Shown one piece after another: positions 18,001 to 23,047 of a DNA stretch of 64,000 nt (positions within the stretch are counted from its first letter, which is position 1; each line of letters begins with the position of its first letter). The notes beneath the pieces were generated by a model, which saw only the letters and a program-made list of their open reading frames with translations, ran no database searches and had not been told where the DNA came from. The position numbers and the translations under genes were made by a program. This DNA is from Pararge aegeria. Lineage: Eukaryota > Arthropoda > Insecta > Lepidoptera > Nymphalidae. The stretch is from contig NC_053187.1 in assembly GCF_905163445.1 (NCBI RefSeq), positions 5,084,001 to 5,148,000 of the forward strand, given 5' to 3'.

Positions 18001-20267
18001 CGTATGTTTGTATGTCTGTGGATGCTAAAAATAGAAGTGCGGTAAAATAAAGTCGTGGTTAAATGTCAAAGCTTATTGATATTACTATAGTCGTAAAAAT
18101 GTAATAGGCCCGTTTTGACATTTGTCATCGCGACGTAACTAGTTATGGAACCATAAGACTCTGTACTCGATACTCACGATAAATCAATTCAAGTTTGTAT
18201 CAGTACTTGATTGATATTATTATGTATTGTAAAGTGTTCGTTCGTTCAAAGTATTCCTTTAACTTCACAACCAATACGCGTGACTGGCTGTTGATTATAC
18301 GTCCACTTTTCAACATGTTGAAACAGAGTTAGTACTATATAACAACAAACACAAAAATCGAGTCAAATCACTATGTTTAATTTAATGTCCAAAATAGAAG
18401 AGCCAAAGTTAACGTAATAGTAAACAATTTATATCAAACTTAAACGAGCGCACAGTCAACTTTACAAGATAAGGAACGAAAAACTGCGCAGTGCGCGCGG
18501 GGACGCTTCAGTCATGTGCCGCTTGGTCAGATACATCATCTCAGACTCATTATTTAGAACCCATTTTGAGAACCAAGCTTATTCTTTGCAGTAAAGATAA
18601 CTACACAATATTTAATTTCGATATTCAGTAAAAAAATGGTTACAGCTCTAGTATAAAAAAAAAAAAGACTGAGAACGTAACTGTTTTCGGAACGTTTCGC
18701 AACAATTATAAATTGCATGCTACTATGAAGTAAGCGCAAAAAGAATACTCGCGATATATTCTTTCATATTATTTAACGTCCCAAAAAAATTTACGTATTT
18801 TTTAAAACACTGTATGTAATTGATTTTTTTTTTTTTGTTTCTTTCAGTTTCGTTCCAAGTTACATTCTATGGTCTTGCACAAATGTCAAAACGGGCCTAT
18901 TACATTTTTCCGACTATATCACTTTTTGTAGTAGGCCATAAAATATATGAAAATTGTTCGCTTGGGGAACGTTAATGGTGCCCACTCCATGTTATGTTGG
19001 TTTGAATAGTTCACGGTTTTGTTGCAGCTACGCGATTGTGGAAACCATTCACATTCCTAAGCTTTAAGTATTGAGTATAGTCTACTGTATGTACTAAAAC
19101 CATAACAATTTCTATTATATAAAAAAGGTTAGTGATAACTTACCGAGCTCTTACAGTGGTGACTATAACTCCTGGAGGTTGTTCTTCAGCAACAGAAGCG
19201 ACATACAATGCTTGCTCAAAATAAGGAGATTGGTTACGTAGCTCCCTCTTCACTCGTCTCGCTATATCCGTATCATTCAGCTCTTGATGGTGATAAACTA
19301 TTTTCAACCTATGGTCCGAATCAACAATATTAGTCCGTTCACAATTAAATGTGAAGAGCACAGACACTTTCCACATTGGTTCTTGAATACACACATCACT
19401 GCTCGCTACCAAATCACCTTGACTGTTCTCAATAACAAATCGTGGATCACTTACATCCAAGAATTGAACTCTACACTGTTTTTGAACTGTCCGCGGCAGA
19501 AATGCTGTCAGAGAATTTATAAACTGAGAGTTCTTTAAGCAAATACCCTGCCAGCGATCCGTCGTAGGTATCGCGAAACTGGCGTACGTCTCTGATATCC
19601 ACTGTTTCGCTTCAGCTATCTTCACATCTATGGCCATATCAAAGGGTACTAATGGAGATCGTTTGTTCCTACTTCTATTTCTAAACGCATAATCTTCAAA
19701 CATCGCGTTGGACCACGGATAGGCCGTGGACAGCACACTATATTGACTAGAACCTAACTCCTCTTCTTCTAACAATCTCCAGTCTATACTCTCTTGATAA
19801 ATAGCTTCCCTTTTATCTCTTTCGTGCTCGTCCTCATACTGTAAAGCTGCATCGTTTTGATCGTACACCCTATCAAAATCTATGTCATATAAGTCAGCGT
19901 GTCGTCTGCTGCAATCCTCGCCAGCTACTAGTATTCTAATGGGTAAGCTGTAGTAATCAATATCTCTGATTCGCTCGGATGTGGAGTCGACGTAGAAGGT
20001 GAAAAGGTTTGGATAGAGCACGCCGTCACATCGTAACCTTTTTCGCAACGTGACTAGTCCAGAAGTTCTGTTGACTCGTAGGATGTGGTGTACGAAATTA
20101 GCTGTGCGATGGACGTCGATGGTGTAGGTTCTTTCGGAGCCCAGTTTGTATACGGCCGCGTCGAGAACGACGTAGCCTGGCGGAGCAGTGTCGGGGACGA
20201 TGATGAGGTAGGCGCGCGCGGCCGACAACGCCAGCGCTGTCAGCACGACTTGCGCCCACCGTGCCAT
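1..20267 (-). CDS. stan: starry night / Flamingo (CELSR-type seven-pass cadherin), N-terminal part, 21 exons, 3' incomplete
   Basis: Atypical cadherin and adhesion GPCR of the core planar cell polarity pathway; family members act at the plasma membrane by homophilic adhesion between neighbouring cells. Exons in coding order: 20267-19144, 17027-16826, 16405-16265, 14391-14165, 13886-13761, 12410-12244, 11524-11382, 10710-10540, 10112-9925, 9505-9268, 8557-8353, 8204-8052, 7313-7093, 6488-6317, 5617-5322, 4760-4628, 3796-3597, 2613-2446, 2104-1930, 1266-1141, 48-1. All introns are GT-AG and every phase joins, giving about 1,541 codons. Visible order: signal peptide 1-19; N-terminal region to about 346; cadherin repeats CA1 347-455, CA2 456-582, CA3 583-689, CA4 690-798, CA5 799-901, CA6 902-1013, CA7 1014-1119, CA8 1120-1226, CA9 from 1227; CELSR-specific segment about 1,305-1,425; EGF modules from 1,430. 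Nine cadherins followed by this segment and EGFs separate CELSR from Fat and Dachsous. Full-length insect proteins are roughly 3,500 residues, so over half lies beyond base 1. Confidence 0.95.
240..345 (+). mobile_element. SINE-A fragment (3' half) in stan intron 20
   Basis: Matches the 'ccaatccgcactgggccagc' / 'gtggactacggcctaaaccc' / 'gggaggagacccgtgccctg' portion of SINE-A, the family seen complete at 36082-36366. Confidence 0.7.
829..1095 (-). mobile_element. SINE-B, full length, in stan intron 20
   Basis: Family definition: tRNA-derived head (box B GGGTTCGATTCCCAC-like), body with 'agtgtctgggtatttatctg' and 'ttggggctagatggtgatgt', AT-rich tail (ttta)n. Here reversed, tail at 829 and head at 1095, next to exon 20. 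Other copies: 6014-6150, 25778-25890, 45654-45787, 50228-50462, 54885-55050. The strand follows tRNA-head polarity and is the same as stan. Confidence 0.8.
1141..1266 (-). CDS. stan: stan coding exon 20: second EGF-like module
   Basis: 126 nt, residues 1485-1525 plus one base. REHYMCDTEVDLCYSSPC, then KNNGTCVRREGGYTCVCGAG and FTG, a calcium-binding type EGF. Acceptor TACTATCTTATCAG, donor CTG|GTAAAT. A SINE lies 45 bp into the following intron. Confidence 0.94.
1653..1738. repeat. 86-bp palindrome in stan intron 19
   Basis: Arms AAGTTGTGCGTTGTCAG (1653-1669) and CTGACAACGCACAACTT (1722-1738) are perfect inverse complements, 17 bp. The spacer holds a second inverted/direct arrangement of 'gttagatat'. 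Fold-back remnant or short palindromic transposon. Confidence 0.85.
1930..2104 (-). CDS. stan: stan coding exon 19: first EGF-like module
   Basis: 175 nt, residues 1426-1483 plus one base of Gly1484. VLPFDDNVCVHEPCLNYEEC, a long insertion VLKFGNASGFINSDTVLFRP, then TFTCKCPQGFTG. The interrupted cysteine spacing (C..C..C, about 30 residues, CxC) is the hallmark of the first CELSR EGF. Acceptor TTGCTTTAAG, donor ACGG|GTATGT. Confidence 0.94.
2285..2390 (+). repeat. degraded fragment of the 490-bp MITE (family F) in stan intron 18
   Basis: 'atagggttgtcataagtaaa' and 'cttccttatacctatgcat' resemble two segments of the element at 46820-47309 in the same order, separated here by T-rich filler. Confidence 0.4.
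2446..2613 (-). CDS. stan: stan coding exon 18: end of juxtacadherin segment
   Basis: 168 nt, 56 codons (1370-1425), phase 0 to 0. DDTDVTGNILNVSFSAKRP, then the variable DAEVGIGGDTSQYYSPTHL and RERVYLHRATLARLATVQ. The D(T)DV..NILNVSFSA motif is conserved in CELSR. Acceptor CATTTTGACCAG, donor CAG|GTAATA. Confidence 0.94.
3228..3577 (-). mobile_element. Lepidopteran non-autonomous element with 'gcccgcgacttcgtc' end, stan intron 17
   Basis: Begins 'ttttgcccgcgacttcgtct', ends 'cacttt...tataatattagtag'. The same termini occur at 30380-30575, 45466-45930 and 51890-52292. Reminiscent of Helitron-like Lep1 repeats, but I cannot verify the class. It ends 19 bp from the exon 17 donor. Confidence 0.55.
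3597..3796 (-). CDS. stan: stan coding exon 17: juxtacadherin segment specific to CELSR/Flamingo
   Basis: 200 nt, residues 1304-1369, leaving in phase 0. GVNEVKAMMQLLVRLITEE, then LNDMTAEQFLSPLLAFFIDG and LAAIIPCPKENIYIFSVQ. The FLSPLLxxFI...AAI...IFxVQ block lies between the cadherins and EGFs in this family and is what separates it from Fat-like cadherins. Acceptor ATCTTGTTAG, donor CAG|GTGAGC. Confidence 0.95.
3920..3980 (+). repeat. 3' tail of a LINE or SINE, stan intron 16
   Basis: 'tgtatgaacgcttcgaaggt', then 'gcctgtggtctacgtgaata' and 'attgaaattga'; a second copy is at 54710-54772. The 'attgaatttgaa' type tail is usual for lepidopteran retroposons. Confidence 0.45.
4072..4400 (-). mobile_element. 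SINE-C, near full length, stan intron 16
   Basis: Family definition: tRNA-like head (box B in 'cgggattcgattccgggcag'), body with 'cttcggccgtggctagttac', 'gccgctaagcgatttagcg' and 'taacaggttagcccgctacc', ending 'gggctaacttgtagtggaat'. Here reversed and diverged, head at 4400. Other copies: 12660-12915, 27765-27830, 33450-33625, 37900-38098, 44890-45008, 48120-48375, 52310-52615, 53754-54045, 60355-60495. Confidence 0.75.
4628..4760 (-). CDS. stan: stan coding exon 16: CA9
   Basis: 133 nt, residues 1259-1302 plus one base of Asp1303. LQYRILSGNNANLVLLNETT, then GTMTLSPQLNTNVPKLATME and ISVT. CA9 ends without a DxND linker, as expected for the last repeat. Acceptor TTCACTTGCAG, donor ACAG|GTAAGT. 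Confidence 0.93.
4893..5178 (+). mobile_element. SINE-A, nearly full length, stan intron 15
   Basis: Head with box A 'tagcgtagtgggtaggagct', degraded box B, then 'gtgaagtccaccaatccgca' and 'gtgggaggagacccatgccc'. It occupies about half of the 561-bp intron. Confidence 0.8.
5322..5617 (-). CDS. stan: stan coding exon 15: CA8 core and CA9 start
   Basis: 296 nt, residues 1161-1258, leaving in phase 0. FSLETRQGSDKAELITMVDL, DYESPRKKYELIIRAASPPL, ILVTDVNDNAPMLKDF, then the divergent CA9 opening IIFNNYKDCFPVGPFGKVPA, whose FPVG/GKVPA pattern is typical of the last CELSR cadherin repeat. Acceptor CTTATTTTAG, donor AAG|GTAAAT. Confidence 0.94.
6014..6150 (-). mobile_element. SINE-B fragment, stan intron 14
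   Basis: Tail and body only: 'aataaatatattacgaaaat', 'gccgtctagccccaaagta', 'tgttatgggtactaagatga'. The head is missing. Confidence 0.7.
6317..6488 (-). CDS. stan: stan coding exon 14: CA7/CA8 linker and start of CA8
   Basis: 172 nt, residues 1103-1159 plus one base. VIVHIKVEDINDSPPVFE closes CA7; IFYIQENSPIGTTVGEIYAH opens CA8, followed by DPDEGANAVVHYSIK. It has no methionine and is easily overlooked, but phase and content both require it. Acceptor TATATTTTTAG, donor AAAG|GTAGAT. Confidence 0.92.
6950..7002. repeat. perfect 21-bp-arm hairpin in stan intron 13
   Basis: ACTTCGGTAAAAGGCATGAC+G (6950-6970) pairs with its exact complement at 6982-7002 around an 11-base loop (ACATATGGGGG). On the stan transcript this would be a stable stem 91 nt from the exon 13 donor. 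Confidence 0.9.
7093..7313 (-). CDS. stan: stan coding exon 13: CA7 core
   Basis: 221 nt, residues 1030-1102, leaving in phase 0. GTSVTQVSATDADVGLNGRV, FVIDTASGVIRTNKALDRE, LKALAIDGGTPPQSST. Acceptor TTTCTTCTTCAG, donor ACC|GTAAGT. Confidence 0.94.
7785..8040 (+). mobile_element. LINE 3'-tail repeat (family K), stan intron 12
   Basis: 'tctgccttccgaactggtgg', 'actacaaacagactaacttg', 'gacctacttgaaatatataa' match the repeat better preserved at 50985-51220 and inverted at 56625-56882 and 62125-62300. It ends in the 'gaattttgaatttgaa' tail of a non-LTR element; antisense to stan. Confidence 0.65.
8052..8204 (-). CDS. stan: stan coding exon 12: CA6/CA7 linker
   Basis: 153 nt; G|GG gives Gly978, then residues 979-1028. 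YLLTVTARDGGVPSLSDTTD, VVDVNDNEPIFK with a complete calcium motif, then QQLYTASIMEDALV of CA7. Acceptor AAATTTTCAG, donor TTG|GTAAGT. Confidence 0.94.
8232..8341 (+). mobile_element. SINE-A fragment filling the 148-bp intron 11 of stan
   Basis: 'gtccaccaatctgcactggg', 'gcggtggactacggcataaa', 'gtagtgggccggtaaagggt'. Intron 11 runs 8205-8352, so about three quarters is SINE. Confidence 0.8.
8353..8557 (-). CDS. stan: stan coding exon 11: CA6
   Basis: 205 nt, residues 910-977, with one base leaving (G). VFEDAPVGTTVLVVSATDSD, QITYTLSSE, then FLINPQTGAITTNRLLDRE. Acceptor TTATTCCTTCAG, donor GTG|GTAAGT. The next intron is only 148 bp and is mostly SINE. Confidence 0.94.
8700..9161 (-). pseudogene. 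jockey-like LINE reverse transcriptase C-terminal remnant, stan intron 10
   Basis: A 153-residue open stretch reads EIVLWGKAADIEAIFILQKR, then AVSLIYKLKSRESLCEKFKE, ILTVASQYIYN and RVRKVQKSLIGVYDFLITIL. The LWG.A..IE.IF.LQKRAVR.IY pattern is the thumb/C-terminal region of jockey-clade reverse transcriptases common in Lepidoptera. The catalytic FADD part and the 5' half are absent. Same strand as stan. Confidence 0.75.
9268..9505 (-). CDS. stan: stan coding exon 10: CA5 core and CA5/CA6 linker
   Basis: 238 nt, residues 831-909, leaving in phase 0. LHYEITGGNTRGRFSI, then LDFKQERRYVLTVTATDSGG. The linker reads DANNYAPVFE, where Asn replaces the usual second Asp of the DxND motif. From memory CELSR proteins also carry a variant linker here, so this is probably ancestral. 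Acceptor AATTTATAG, donor TCG|GTAAGA. Confidence 0.93.
9560..9830 (+). pseudogene. RTE-like LINE C-terminal remnant, stan intron 9
   Basis: Reads AQRAIERAMLGISLRGRIRN, then EVIRQRTKVTGIALRASTLK and WQWAG, then after a frameshift RVGKWNVGRSLTWWSDNLRK. This is the RAMLG.SL.D.IRN..IR.RT...WQWAGH...GR..TRW.DD C-terminal block better preserved at 35128-35540. Antisense to stan and interrupted. Confidence 0.75.
9925..10112 (-). CDS. stan: stan coding exon 9: CA4/CA5 linker
   Basis: 188 nt, residues 768-829 plus two bases of Arg830. VTATDSGTPPRSATASV, then VVVQDVNDNDPVFSPPQYDV with a full calcium motif, then ELAEDEPPGTPVVTVTATDA of CA5. Acceptor GATACAG, donor TAG|GTAAGA. Confidence 0.94.
10540..10710 (-). 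CDS. stan: stan coding exon 8: CA4 core
   Basis: 171 nt, exactly 57 codons (711-767), phase 0 to 0. VQAYDADEGVNAELTYTL, then PISIDPRSGWVYTSRQLDRE and YQLQ. Acceptor ATGATCACAG, donor CAG|GTATGT. No methionine and moderate length make it easy to miss in an ORF scan; it is required to join exons 7 and 9. Confidence 0.92.
11225..11365 (+). mobile_element. degraded SINE-A 3' half, stan intron 7
   Basis: 'aggaaacctgcatgcctaag', 'gtgtgaagtctatgtgtctt', 'gtagtgggcccttaatggat', ending 17 bp before the exon 7 donor. Confidence 0.6.
11382..11524 (-). CDS. stan: stan coding exon 7: CA3/CA4 linker
   Basis: 143 nt; G|AC forms Asp663, then residues 664-710, phase 0 at exit. GGSPSRSNTTQLLINVKDIN followed by DNAPRFY closes CA3 with a complete DxNDNAP motif; FQESVSENVPVGYSIVR opens CA4. 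Acceptor CATTTTTACAG, donor AGA|GTAAGT. Confidence 0.93.
12122..12226 (-). pseudogene. decayed partial duplicate of stan exon 6 inside intron 6
   Basis: Eighteen bases past the exon 6 donor the minus strand repeats the exon's 3' half in the same orientation. GCGGAGGCGTTGCCCTAGTC parallels the exon's GTGGAGACGTGTCCCTTGTC, CAAACCGGTT parallels CAAACCGCTA, and GATTACAGAGCA and TTACTGATTTGTTAAAAG parallel GATTACGAGCAA and TTACCGACTTGTGATAAG. The first part still reads RLSGGVALVKPV against the exon's SLSGDVSLVKPL. A short insertion after KPV and small indels break the frame, and the 5' half of the exon is missing, so it is a fossil rather than an alternative exon. A GT follows its end (CTCAAG|GTTG). 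Confidence 0.75.
12244..12410 (-). CDS. stan: stan coding exon 6: CA3 core
   Basis: 167 nt, residues 608-662, with one base leaving (G). KATDADVGPNSAIRY, FSIDSLSGDVSLVKPLDYE and YRLVIRAQ are regular cadherin strands. Acceptor GCGTTTCAG, donor CAGG|GTAAGT. A decayed partial copy of its 3' half lies immediately downstream in intron 6 (12122-12226). Confidence 0.93.
12660..12915 (+). mobile_element. SINE-C 3' half, stan intron 5
   Basis: 'aggcttcggccgtggccggc', 'cgacgaagacgtgccgctaa', 'ctacctaacaggttagcccg', ending in (aataaa)n. The head is absent. Confidence 0.8.
13440..13510. repeat. degenerate TG/CA and TATA microsatellite, stan intron 5
   Basis: Alternating purine/pyrimidine run with 'tgagtgtatgtgtacacacg', 'acacacacgtatatacacat' and 'atacgtacacactctt'. 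Confidence 0.6.
13761..13886 (-). CDS. stan: stan coding exon 5: CA2/CA3 linker
   Basis: 126 nt, residues 566-606 with one base entering (AG|C, Ser) and two leaving (AA). Encodes ATIHVNILDDNDNYPQF, a full DxNDNxP calcium motif, then EKTYTVNVDEDI of CA3. Acceptor CTTTATCCCTAG, donor AAA|GTAAGT. Confidence 0.92.
14165..14391 (-). CDS. stan: stan coding exon 4: CA2 core
   Basis: 227 nt, residues 490-564 plus two bases of Ser565. Starts VEYSIDSVKAESLNPELM, continuing the CA2 strand from exon 3, and includes VFRVDGRSGALLTRAPLDRE and VIVKATDQASPLSDR. The loop before VFRV is long and acidic (SIDSDQIDARD), enlarging CA2 to about 127 residues against a usual 105-110. Donor AG|GTTAGT. Confidence 0.92.
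14465..14745 (+). mobile_element. diverged SINE-A, stan intron 3
   Basis: Box B 'gaccgagttcgatccccggc', 'aattaaaatatcacttgctg', 'acatcgtgagtaaacctgca', 'agtgggccggaaatgggttg'. Confidence 0.75.
14746..16264. other. remainder of stan intron 3: no recognised feature
   Basis: AT-rich intronic sequence between the SINE-A and exon 3. I see no open frame with coding character, no repeat shared with the rest of the window and no strong palindrome. Confidence 0.5.
16265..16405 (-). CDS. stan: stan coding exon 3: CA1/CA2 calcium linker and start of CA2
   Basis: 141 nt, phase 0 to 0, residues 443-489. Begins INVLDCNDHAPVFE, the DxNDxAP calcium-binding linker closing CA1, then EASVREGASTGTTVLTLKATD, the first strands of CA2. 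Acceptor TTTTTTGCAG, donor GAG|GTAGAA. Confidence 0.93.
16826..17027 (-). CDS. stan: stan coding exon 2: bulk of CA1
   Basis: 202 nt, entered with two carried bases (CG|T makes Arg375) and leaving in phase 0 after LQ. It encodes residues 376-442, with DPENSPVTYSI, DTRSGVITTQARLDRE and the FRVVAQDDTFPPRSGTT strand, all standard cadherin-repeat signatures. Acceptor TACGTTTTACAG, donor CAG|GTTGGT. Confidence 0.93.
18086..18918. mobile_element. 833-bp non-autonomous DNA element with 39-bp terminal inverted repeats, stan intron 1
   Basis: The left end (18086-18124, TATAGTCGTAAAAATGTAAT...) and the right end (18880-18918) are inverse complements over 39 bp with one mismatch. If TA is the target duplication, the element proper starts TAGTCG and ends CGACTA, as in Tc1/mariner-like or similar MITEs. 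The interior has no transposase frame. Confidence 0.75.
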
Positions 20268-20325
20268 TTTTTATTATTCACCTACAGCAACGCCGCCTCG
20301 TCCGACATGCGTACTCGTGGCCCAT
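19144..20325 (-). CDS. stan: stan coding exon 1 (with 58 nt of 5' UTR): signal peptide, N-terminal region, start of CA1
   Basis: The ATG at 20267 has a good context (AAAAATGG) and opens a hydrophobic leader ending SAARA|Y, a classic signal peptidase site after residue 19. The mature N-terminus (YLIIVPDTAPPGYVV) matches the start of Flamingo proteins. There are 374 full codons plus two bases. Basic stretches RNKR (200-203) and RVKR (338-341, just before CA1) fit the furin rule. Acidic patches lie at about 145-171. CA1 starts at SPYFEQALYVASV, about residue 347. The 3' end is a strong donor, CG|GTAAGT. At the 5' end, a pyrimidine-rich tract ending ATAACAG at 20326 is a good acceptor, so the exon probably starts at 20325 after a noncoding exon. 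If transcription instead starts just upstream, that acceptor is accidental. Confidence 0.93.
20278..20325 (-). promoter_or_regulatory. short upstream ORF in the stan 5' UTR
   Basis: Starting exactly at the proposed splice acceptor, ATGGGCC opens a 15-codon frame (MGHEYACRTRRRCCR) ending in TGA ten bases before the main ATG. The following AATAATAAAAA then leads into the start codon. An upstream ORF this close could lower initiation on stan. It exists only if the exon starts at or upstream of 20325. Confidence 0.4.
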
Positions 20326-20930
20326 CTGTTATAAAACAGAATAAGTACAAGTGTAAGTGAACGTTACAGAAATTATAATCTGTTATGGAAATTATCTTTA
20401 TGTCTACTTCATCACAAAGCACTCGAAAACGTCGTGATAGATTTTAATATGGTGGATGAAATTTGGAAAAGACACATGGTAGTCTTAATAGAAATTCTAA
20501 ATATTAAAAAATAACGTAAATAAAACCTAATATTAAACGGAAAAAGATGATTACATAAACAACTCCTCGAACCTGATATTAAAAGATAAAACATTTATAG
20601 CTTTTTGAAAGCAAGCAATAAGCTGCTTGAACAAACAAGCTAATCCGAGATCAGCACGCCAGCGAAAACCTTATCCCGCTTAATACTTTGCACAATTATT
20701 GGTGTTCACAACGATCGGGTATTACCGGAGTTTCGACGAAAAACGGCTAAGGTCCAAGATTAATAGCGGCAATTAATGGAAGTGCACGTTGGCAATTTCC
20801 GATGTTACCGAATTTACTAGGTATGGAGGAAAACGTTAACTGTTTTTCCTTTCCTAAGCGTATAGTTCAATAAAAAAAATATTTTGATCAAAGTAATTGT
20901 AAGATGATGCCATGTGGTGACGGCAAATCA
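20326..20930. other. sequence upstream of stan coding exon 1: no clear core promoter
   Basis: Immediately upstream is the proposed acceptor of a 5'-UTR intron. I see no CpG-rich core, and the AT-rich composition makes TATA-like strings uninformative. Confidence 0.4.
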
Positions 20931-20934
20931 GAAT

Positions 20935-21130
20935 ATGGTGGTCACCACCCCTCCACCTGCTGCAGGTGTCGTAAGCCTAAGAGGCGACTAGGGGAACATA
21001 ACGCCTGCTTGGTGATTATGGCAAACTCTCCCATTGGAGAGAGATTGGAGATTTCCAATTATTATAAAAAAAATAACGTCTTCTCTGAGACACGGGTGGA
21101 TAACAACCATTTTCCAATTCGGCACTGGTA
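20935..21130 (+). repeat. LINE-derived fragment
   Basis: 'ctgctgcaggtgtcgtaag', 'aggcgactaggggaacataa', 'ttggtgattatggcaaact' resemble the 'gtcgtaagaggcgactaagg' block that recurs in lepidopteran retroposons. No intact frame. Confidence 0.5.
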
Positions 21131-21344
21131 CTGAGAATTGTTAATATAAAATCTTATTTTGAATATTGAAAAATGGAATAATCTTATCAAATTAGTGTAT
21201 TGTCACCTGTCCTCGATATATCTACAATGTTTGAACGAAATAAGACCGTTTAAAGAGGTTCATCAAGTCCACACATATAAACAAAAATACAGGTGACGCT
21301 AATAAGAAAGAGTGCAAAAATAACCAAAACCTAGAAATATTTAG

Positions 21345-21415
21345 CACGACCCGGGAATCATATCCAGGTCTTCGTGATCAGCAGTTGAAAATGCTAACCA
21401 ACGTGGCAGTTTGAC
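21345..21415 (-). repeat. tRNA-like SINE head fragment
   Basis: Read on the minus strand: box A-like 'tggttagcattttcaactgc' and box B-like 'gatatgattcccgggtcg'. No body or tail attached; likely a SINE remnant rather than a tRNA gene. Confidence 0.4.
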
Positions 21416-22330
21416 TACATATTACATTAAAAATTATCTATAGTAAGTAGGTATAATTTGTGAAAACAAAGAAGATAAAAACAAGATTGCGTAATGAATG
21501 TTTCTGGATACTATCTCCCCGGGTTATGTGAGTCACTAGGGGATAGAGGAGTAGGGTGACGTTCAACGAAAAAAAAGGGCGGATGAACCAATACAGAACA
21601 AAAAATAATTAAATGTATTAAACTTTAAAAAAAAATTAATATATTTTATGCTGAAGCAAAGTACAGATGGATAATTAATTCTCTCTCTATAGATACTCAA
21701 AGGTTTTTGTCGCTAAATGTTTTCAGGGTTATTTTTCCCGGTAATGTCGTTTGTTTTAATTATAAAAATACCTTTTTAAAATTTAATTTAGGCGACCAGT
21801 TTGAAGTACTCGCACAGGTCACCTAAATTAACAACTACCACCAAAATGACCAAGAAGTCGCACGTAGTAATTACTAAAGTGCCCCAAACAAAATTAGTTA
21901 TGCATAAAAAGGTCGGTCGATTGAATGATTTTTAATGAATTGAGCTCTAAAATATTATCCTTGATAGTGTTCGGTTCGATCTTCGAAATCTGTGTAAAGT
22001 TTTTTAAGATTCTTGTTAGGACATTAAATATGTCCCAAGGCAATTTTTTATGGCCACCAAATCGCTAATGGTGCTATCTATTCAACGTGTCCGAAATTAC
22101 CGATTCGATTGTCGTACCCGCCTTTAGTCGGCCATTTCGTAAGTATTTATTCGCCACATCAGATACGTAAAAAATCTAAAAAATAAATAAATCTAAATCT
22201 AATCTAATCTAATATAAATCTAATCTGTATCTGCTAAAATTCTGGTTCAATAGAAATATTAAGGTTGGATGATAATTACATCAAATATCAAATTATTTAT
22301 TGTATCAATTTTTTTTTTTTAAATTTTTAC

Positions 22331-22386
22331 CTTTTTCAAACTAGGTGGTAATAGCTGCTTCGCTGATTTTACGTTTCTGGTACCAT
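22331..22386 (-). other. candidate noncoding 5' exon of stan (56 nt)
   Basis: On the minus strand an acceptor with a T-rich tract (TTATTGTTTCAG) precedes ATGGTACCAG, and 56 bases later AAAAAG|GTAAAAAT is a plausible donor. One frame is open (GTRNVKSAKQLLPPSLKK), but joining to 20325 gives a stop after 15 more codons, so it could only be 5' UTR of stan. Such acceptor/donor pairs also arise by chance in 40 kb of AT-rich DNA; no homology supports it. Confidence 0.25.
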
Positions 22387-23047
22387 CTGAAACAATAATA
22401 AAATTTGAACGTTAAATTTGTCTGTATGAATTATGTGTAGGTTATTATGGTAATATGCAGGTATTATGCAGGGAAAGACACAGACTAATTTTATAAAATA
22501 ACGACAAAATTATTACATTAAAGTGACAAAACTAAGAATCGCCATCGCGACGGTTACTAAATAATTTCATCTGTAGGTATTATTGCGAAGTGTGAATTAA
22601 AAAATAATATTTTATTATGTTTAAGATATCTATCTATCCATATTTATTCACTAAATACTAAGAACTAAATTCCATTAATAAAATAAAGGTCAGTCATACT
22701 AACGTAATCATTAAATATTTACTTTAATTTGAAATAAACTAGAAACGAAAAGTACTAGAAACTATAAGGTTCTCGATTGCATTGGTAACTTGATTATTGA
22801 AGAATCATGAATTAATTTTACACGTTCATAGATTTTATTAGTGTATTTACCAACACTTGAGGAATTATCAATTCTATAAAGTATATTAATAACATTTGAT
22901 TATTGTTCATAATTTATAATAGAGCTTTACATAGTAAAACTATCAAAAATATTATAGACTCATTTGAGTGTTCCCCTCCACGGAAATCTTTAGTAAAAGG
23001 CGAAAGATTTATACGTTTTGAAGGGAAACCAGAGTTACTCTTACAAG

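Noticed and set aside
1..20325. Fat-like, Dachsous or classical cadherin identity
   Set aside because: Only nine cadherin repeats precede a FLSPLL...IFSVQ segment and a first EGF with a long loop; this order belongs to CELSR/Flamingo.
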